A stretch of 64,000 nucleotides of DNA. It comes from Bombardia bombarda (taxonomy: Eukaryota; Ascomycota; Sordariomycetes; Sordariales; Lasiosphaeriaceae). The notes under the pieces are model-generated. The model was not told where the DNA came from. It did not search any database and saw only the letters and a list, made by a program, of their open reading frames with translations. Positions 57,197 to 64,000 of this stretch are shown here, piece by piece; positions within the stretch are counted from its first letter, which is position 1; each line of letters starts with the position of its first letter. Location: the NCBI GenBank assembly GCA_030512295.1, contig JAULSR010000002.1, positions 3,534,001 to 3,598,000 on the forward strand, given 5' to 3'. Position numbers and translations under genes: made by a program.

Positions 57197-57465
57197 GCGA
57201 AGTAAACCCTCGGGTTTCGTAGCCGGCCACCTCGAAAGAGTTGGCCGTGTGAGCTTTTGCCATCCCTCTCATCATATCTCATCATATATTTCTTTTTGCC
57301 CTTCACGATATAGTGAAGGAGGAGAATTGTTTGATTAGAATTAGAGAATGGGCACGCTGACTGCAGTTCCTCTTAGATAATATAGTGGTTTATCGATTGT
57401 TGGCAAGGTACCTCATGGGCCTTCGTCCTGTTGTATGCAGTGCGGTGACTGTCTTTCCGCAATCT

Positions 57466-59420
57466 TTAAACCCTACGGGTGACATCTCTGGGAGAGAGGT
57501 GCATGTAGAGCGGTGTCTTATCCCACATGAGATATGCTTGCTGCTCTTCCATCCAATTGTCACTCCTTGCCGCGACGTGAATGTCAAAGTTCCATAGCAT
57601 TCGTGCCAGAATCAAGCGCGACTCGGCATATGCCAGGCTATCATAAGTTATTATTAGCATTTAATTATGGTTGATTCACATGAGCTCTGTTCCGCGTGCA
57701 CGTCAGGGAACTTACTTCATGCCAATACAGTTACGCGGTCCGAATGAAAACGGGTTGAAGCAGTCCCGTCGATCGTTGGCAAACTCGGTGGCATCGGGTA
57801 GCCATCGCTCCGGGATGAACTCCTTGGCTCGCTTGAAGTTGGCCTCGTCATAGAACAGCGGTCGCTGGGGAATGTTGAGAACGGTCTAGATGGGAATGTC
57901 AGTGTGAAATCAGAACGCCAGATTCCTCTGTTGATATACGTACACCAGCAGGGAGATGTTCTCCAAGTACCGTGTTTCCTCCCGAGGGAGTGATACGGGG
58001 GATGATATTCGGGACTGGCGGGAACACGCGAAGCGACTCGTGTATGACGGCACTCAGGTACGTAAGTTTGGCTGTGCTCAGCAAGTCCATTTCCTTTTCC
58101 TCTGAGAAGGAGGCGTGGATCTCTTCCGCTAGCTTAGCCATTACGTCGGGGTTCTTTGCAAGTAAATATGTCGCACCGCTCAGGGTTGTTGCCGTTGTCT
58201 CGGAGCCAGCTACAGTGAGGAGATTGGCGTTGCGCTCGAGCTCTTCTCTGGTCATTGTCTAGTGAGGTGGGTTCGATCATGTTAGCCAATATGCCCAGTT
58301 TTCGTCTTGTTAAGGATACGGCGAAATGAACTTACCAGGCCACTTCCCTTGCCCGAGCCCTTCATGACTTCCATGAGGTCAGGTCTAGGGAACGGAACGG
58401 CCAGACGCTTAGCAACCTTCTCCTTGGATATCTTCAAGAATTCAGCACTCTGTCTCTTGAGCTTGGGAGGCACCAGGTAGGGTAGCAAGACCCGGGTTAA
58501 GGTGAAACGCTTGAGGATGACCGCCAGCGCATATTTTCGAATGTTGCCCAAAAGCAGCGTGATCCACGGATGCAACTCGGATCCCTCCAAGCTCCCAAAG
58601 GGCTCGCCGAACGCGAGGTCTCCGATAATGTCAAATGTGCAGTAGTTGTACCAGCTGCAAATATCCACTACGGCTTGGCCGTTCTTGGTCTTTTCGTGGA
58701 GTCGCTGAATGAGCAAGTCGACGTAGCCTGAACGTATATGCGTGGTTAGCCACTGCCAGAGAAATATGACTCTTTGCAACATTGAAAACAAAGTAGCTGT
58801 TCGCAAGATCATACCTCTGTGATACACAACGTCAGCACTTATCAATCCGTAAGGGTTTCAAACGGGCAGTATCAAGCAAGATATGTACGTACATAATAAG
58901 AGACTGCTGCTGGACCATTGCACTGGTCGAGAAGCCATAAGACAACAGCTTCCGCATGCGTACATGGTCGTGGTATGACGCCCCTATGATGTCGTGCTCG
59001 TCCGGGCTGTCGTACCAGGGCGCCTTTGCATTCTCGAAATGTCCCTTGCGTTCGCCCATGACGTCGTTCCACGCCTCGGGAACAGTATAGGAGAGCTCAT
59101 CAGGTCCAACGCGGACGATGGTGCCGTACTTCTCGTGGAGCTCACCAAGGCGCAGGTGAAACTTGCCCGAGGAAAAAGCAACGGCCCAGGGCACTTGGGA
59201 TATCGCCCACAGCTTTGGCCCGGGATACTTGGCGAGGGGATGGAACCAGAGATTGTATGCGGGACGAAAAACGAGGTAGTACAGCAGAATCTGTACATAT
59301 GTTTTTGTCAGATCATCGTACCTTACCTGCATGAAGAGAAAAGAGATGAAGCATCCATACCGCGCAGCCCAAGCCCAGGCTGACCCTGGCGTAACCCCCG
59401 ACGCGAGTCTCGTCAAACAT
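57466..59420 (-). CDS. cytochrome P450, CYP65-like, seven exons including a 2-nt microexon
   Basis: This is a microsomal P450 resembling fungal isotrichodermin C-15 hydroxylase-type enzymes; the substrate is unknown. Exons are 59420-59361, 59290-58893, 58816-58815, 58727-58336, 58258-57944, 57885-57716 and 57637-57466, totalling 1509 nt (502 residues). The start reads MFDETRVGGYARVSLGLGCA, then ILLYYLVFRPAYNLWFHPL and KYPGP. Oxygen motif is AGSETT, ExxR is HESLR, and the heme-Cys loop is FSFGPRNCIG followed across an intron by MNLAYAESRL. Between QQQSLI and YVDLLIQRLHEK the frame closes only if 2 nt (AG) are kept between two introns with CTGAC and CTAAC branch sites; this gives SLIIGYVDLL. 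It converges on the zinc-finger gene. Confidence 0.9.
58815..58816 (-). other. predicted 2-nt microexon (AG)
   Basis: The upstream intron (58817-58892) ends GTGCTGACGTTGTGTATCAC plus AG. The downstream intron (58728-58814) starts GTATGA and ends with a CTAAC branch site and TTCAG. Only a retained length of 2 mod 3 keeps the P450 frame, and AG is the shortest and best-placed option. Confidence 0.55.
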
Positions 59421-62400
59421 GATTTTTCTTTCTTTGTCGATATTTGAGGGAAATATCGGTAGTGATATGTGGTTGATTGTGGTCTCGAAAGAGAAAGGAG
59501 AAGCAAAGATGGATTGCGGTTGTCGTCCGTTATGGTTATGGGAGCGGGGAAGGTACCGTGCGCTCAATGGCAGGTGCTCAGTGATTCAATCTACACCTTG
59601 TCGTATATACGAATACATGGATACACACCGCCATAAACAGGGCATCAATATGCAGTCATGTCGCATCCATGGTGTCTTCGGGCCAAGAGTGGTAACGCCG
59701 AGTTTGTTGATCTGTTGGTCGACTCGATCGGGCTAACGGAATGTATTAAAAGGCCGCGCATGGGTTTGTTTAAGTAAATAATTACCGACCTGTTGGTAAT
59801 TAACGATAATATGAAACAATCGATATGTTCGGTTATTTGATGACTGATTTCACATACCTAATGATGTTGAGAAAGGTTGAAATAAAGTAAACATTCTTCA
59901 AGGGGTACGATTATGCCCAAATTTCCACGGCCTTGACCGCCTGCGGGCTACAGGAGGGCTCAAACCAAATGAATTGGCCGTGCGAGCGTAAGCGGTGGGT
60001 AGAAAAAAAAAGGGTTGTACGACACTGCACTCTGGTACTTATTACCTTTAGCTTCAGCGTCTGGCAGCTCAGGCAAGCCACCGTAGTGCGTGGCATGTAC
60101 ATGCTGGACAAGTAGGAACACGGTGGTATTTTGTGGCCATCTATCATTCACAAAAGGACTGCTGCGGTGATTGTTTGACTCATGCTCGCTATAATTACCG
60201 TTAGTGGACGTCGTCGAGTTGTCCGCTTCTTTCGGTCCTTTATTGCAGGGACTTGTTTTCTTTGGAGTCTCCTGGTTGCTCCTTCTCTCATACCTTAAGG
60301 TATCGTGTATGCGCCTGCCAGAAGCCCATACACTCGTACCGCTGCGGTAAGCTCCAGCGCAGCTCCCAAACAGGTCACTGCATATTTCAGATACAAGTGC
60401 AGGTAGCCTGCTGTTTGAAACCATTTCCCATTGTTTGGCTACCTAGGAAGGCGCATCACTTCTCTCGTGCTGTGCTATTTCGGGCTAATACGACCGCACA
60501 GGTGGGACTTAAGTCTATCTTACCAAGATCTTTCCGAGTGATCGTTCTTTCCTTTTTCTTTGCTTTCTCTAGCTGACACAGTCATGAACTTCCAGTCTTC
60601 TTTAATCTAATCTTTGAGCATCGCCCCAAAGCAGCAGGACCTAGTCTAAACGCTCTACTTTGCCTGCCAGCGACAAGATCTTTCAAGCCTTGACGTCACC
60701 TTCGTCAGCCAAAACAATCACAACCACTGCTGACAGTCAAGGAAGATAAAAATTTCCTCACAGCAAACATCCAGTCACTTTATCGCCTCAACCAGCTAGA
60801 TTGATGCTATACTAAAGCAAGCTACCAAAGTAGATATCTTGCCACTATCTACGAACCGGAGCACATAAAAACGAATGACAGACACACCAGTTGGCCAATT
60901 GGACTCCAAATACCGCTAACAATGCCCCTCGATACCTGCTTCAGGTTCCAACATTCACGACGCCCTAACACACCCACGCTATCGGTACCGTTCAACCCAA
61001 TTTATCACCAAAGATACCCAGGAAATAATTCAACCTCGATCAACGGTCCGAGGATAAGATTGGGGTATTATCGGAGTGTACTGGGTAGGTAGCGGTGTAA
61101 GAAGTAAGAAGGCAGTGACCAGACTCTTGGGTGGACCACTTACAATGAGTATCGAAGAGAACCCAAACGATCAAATAGCTAGGCCACACTTCCCGTCTTT
61201 ACCCGCGCACGTCGTCGCGCCCGTGATGTTATTGTATCCGCACGTGCCGCATCGTTGCTCGTTAACGAGAGTGGTTGGGATGGCGCTGGCCATTTTGTCA
61301 AGGCTGAAACTCACGAAGCGTCAGCAACATCTATCAACAGCAGCATAGGAGGAGAGAGGTTTTTTACCTCGGGGTTGAGTGACTTTGGTGGTTGTTGTGG
61401 TTGAAGAGTGTGTTCAATGAAGATGTGAGACTATGATGGAGATGATGAAGGTCGAGAAAGCATCAGAAGGCAAGTGGACAACACAGCTTCTTTATACCTT
61501 TACTGGCATCCATATCTCTACGCTTCTGTCCCCTCCCCCCTCGATGTTGATCAGGCTGCCAAAGACGGTTGCATCCATGACCTTTGTCCGACAAGAATCT
61601 GCACATATTCAAATGCAACTCCTCATCACGCTCGACGTAACTTCTGGCTTGTCTAGACTCTATTCGGCGCTTACCCCAATTCGATACCCATGATGCAGGA
61701 GAGTGTGTCAGTGGAGAACGCCTCAGTTGGAGGTTTTACTGACTGTTTTACCAGGCAACACGTTGAAGCTGAATCATCATTGAAAATTCAGAGCCCTATC
61801 TTTGCCCACACGATAGGCCTTCCACAAACCCAATTACATGATTTTACACTTGCGCCACGGACTCTGTACTTGTTGAAGTACTTGTAAATATCTTGTTATC
61901 GTGCTCGTAGACATAGACTACGTCGGTGAGTGGCAACTCGGGATACAATGTCTTGCTCTGATTGACTCGTTTCTGGGTCTCTGCATTCAACGAGGCTCTG
62001 AGCTGAGTACTAATTCTAGCCTACCTTGGGAAACTTATGAACTGCCAACCCGGCAAATCCACAGGGGTTTAGACAATGGCTTCAATTGGAGTCTTCACAA
62101 GGTCACCCTCTTTTCCGTTGCCTGCCCTCAACCTTGACTGGACAAAAGCAGGTAAGTGGAGCCCCTGATGCCCGACCAGCGTAGAGGTTACCCCAACTCC
62201 AACTACATTGGTGGATGTTCTTCGCAAAAGCCATAGCTGAGTCTTTTCAGTATGTAGGTAAGGTAGTCTACAGTATGCAAGAGTTGCGCATTTCACTCCG
62301 AGCGAACGCGCACTCCAACATGAAGTCAAACAGTGCCCTTTTATCTAACCTACGCGCTCTCGTCACCAACACACGACATGAAATATTAAAGGATTTTCAA

Positions 62401-64000
62401 AAGCAAGTCCATAGTAACCGCCCAATAAAGGCCTCGGCCAAGGCATACAAGCGAAGAGCAGTTATCAACCAGCTACCTTACCTCGGTACCTACCTACCTA
62501 GGTAGGTAGACACTCAGCCAGGATGCAGCATCCCGAACTATAGATAACTCTTGGATGTTTGATAGGACACACTTACTGGTATTCTCTCGAGTGCATACAC
62601 CGGCCTGCTCATGAAACATCATGTGCATGAAGCCCCCCTAGCCCCCACTTGTGGGATTGAAGAGCCCAGCTGGAACTGACCTACAGTACGATCGATCACA
62701 TAGCCGCCATCTCGTATTCTCAAGCATGGCAGCGTCACCACTGAGACGGAGATTGGCACATTACCTACATTGTCAAGGTACGTGTGGCCATGGATGTCTG
62801 TGGAGAAGCACGGGTCTTGCTCATGAGGCTACATAGCCCAGCCAACACATTGTTCAATGGTGGCGATGGATGGATCGAAGTTGCTGCACATCGCACCAGT
62901 GGTCACGTTCTCGTTCTCTCTGAGAGAACCAAAGACGAGATGAGGCCTTCTTCGCTACTGATACAAGGTCGGACGCCCGCCCCGACGCTGACAAGTCTTT
63001 GCCCTGTCGAGGATCCCATTTTCGGTCTTGAAGGACGATTTAACCACGTAAGGTAGGCAAAGGGATGTCTATAGCGACATGATACTATCGAGGAGGTTCT
63101 GGCGCCAGATAAATGGCGGAGAAAATCAGTAACATTATAGCCTTGTAACACTAGACACCAGCATTCAACTTGGGGACCTGCAAGTCAATGCAAGTATCTA
63201 GAGTTGAAGAAGAAAGGGCAAAATTATCATGTGTAAAAATCACATTTGGGACTCTTTTCATGGTCAAATGTGGTAGCTCGGAAGAAGGTAGCTGGTAGTC
63301 TATGTCAAGAGGTTGATTGCCGGGAAAATTCTGGATCCCCAAGCTGTATACAGTCAAGCCCCCGAACGTTTGTTAGCGGGCAAATCGGGGCTGTTGTTTT
63401 GTCAAGGTCGCCACTAAGTCTCCGACGTAATCTAGGAGTAGTGTTAAGGTTGTTCGAAATTTTACGATTTGAAGAATGTTTTGTGGGATATTGAGCAGGC
63501 AAGTGCATCATCGAGATGCCATGTAGTCGCGGCCTTTAGCATTCAAAGCAATTGGTGGAAACGAAATGTTGATAGTATTTCGTTCCAACAGCCATGACAG
63601 CCTCCAAGCCTCCTCCGAAGACTGCTGTGTTTCGTTGACCCCTCACTTGAGAAACATGACCGTTCCCTGGGCAGCGAGACATCACAGCCGCCCTTGAGCA
63701 ACGCGGGCAGCCGGGTAATAACGCCAATTAGTATCTCCCCGCACCAAATGAGACAAAGTCAAGCACAATACGTAATCTTGGAGTACCACACCTTTTTTAG
63801 GCCGCCATTTCCTCAAGAAACAGAAGACGGATTTTCCACTATGCAGGTTGCTAGGACCGGGTCTCGAAAGTCTATGGTGAATGCTAGTAAGTATGCAGCT
63901 AAATCACCTTGTCAAGCTCGAACAATCGAGATAGCATTGGATATGGAATGGCCCACAGAACGCCATGCCAGCTAGGAAGGGGTGGTGGGCCTACGTTAGC
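59421..64000. other. 4.6-kb region without supported gene
   Basis: The first few hundred bp are the promoter side of the P450. Beyond that I found only short frames (up to ~150 codons) without domains, consistent introns or codon bias. A palindromic CCTACCTAGGTAGG motif lies near 62500. No transposase, LTR or terminal inverted repeat was recognised. A gene running off the right edge cannot be excluded. Confidence 0.4.

Larger units (their letters stand above)
56274..57465. other. convergent intergenic region with tRNA-like element and poly(C)
   Basis: This lies between the zinc-finger gene (+) and the second P450 (-). It contains a tRNA-like element (56968-57055) and an 18-C tract. No protein gene is supported. 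Confidence 0.45.

Noticed and set aside
59960..60424. 154-codon minus-strand frame in the right-hand gene-poor region
   Set aside because: It has no motif, unusual composition and no splice partners; it is not distinguishable from chance.

Overview
The window looks like nuclear DNA of a filamentous ascomycete fungus, most likely a Sordariomycete. Genes are compact and cut by short introns (about 55-150 nt) with GTRNGT donors and CTAAC/CTGAC-like branch points. The content is typical of that group: a Zds1-like PP2A regulator, a Rsm1/C3HC zinc-finger protein, fungal P450s, a secreted GH78-like enzyme and MET10-type sulfite reductase. No prokaryotic operons, rRNA genes, CRISPR arrays or intact transposons were seen. 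Exon joins were worked out by reading frames and splice signals by eye, so they are models. Most are supported by exact reading-frame closure and by family motifs that run across the junctions.

Layout. 0-6 kb: a SAM methyltransferase (-) is divergent from mitochondrial branched-chain 2-oxo acid dehydrogenase E1 alpha (+). Next come a 57-codon membrane mini-gene and COQ5 (+), which appear to share one transcript through an intercistronic intron. 6.6-14.1 kb: a DUF2433/phosphoesterase-like RGG protein and a Zds1-like protein, both (-). 14-17.6 kb: gene-poor. 17.6-22.2 kb: a secreted GH78-like rhamnosidase (+) converges on an amidase (-); both carry single-base frameshifts in homopolymers. 24-30.6 kb: a Cue2-like CUE/Smr protein and an NPC1/Ncr1 sterol transporter (+); the NPC1 frame stays open after its stop codon. 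33.2-37.1 kb: a P450 (+) converges on a BBE-like FAD oxidoreductase (-). 38.6-41 kb: a GPI-type surface protein (+) and a very acidic unknown protein (-). 41.5-47.8 kb: hydroxyacid-oxoacid transhydrogenase and a Ccc2-like copper ATPase, both (-). 50.5-56.3 kb: MET10 and a Rsm1-like zinc-finger protein (+); the latter also has a homopolymer-broken C-terminus. 57.5-59.4 kb: a second P450 (-) whose model needs a 2-nt microexon. 59.4-64 kb: no gene that I can support.

How the genes relate. Most are unrelated housekeeping loci: mitochondrial metabolism (E1 alpha, COQ5, HOT), sulfur and copper metabolism, sterol trafficking, RNA quality control and export. Accessory genes (GH78, amidase, two P450s, FAD oxidoreductase) lie in the gene-poor stretches, without a PKS, NRPS or terpene synthase nearby. 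The most notable signals are the apparent dicistronic sORF-COQ5 transcript, the 2-nt microexon, five -1 homopolymer frameshifts in three genes, and the open frame after the NPC1 stop.
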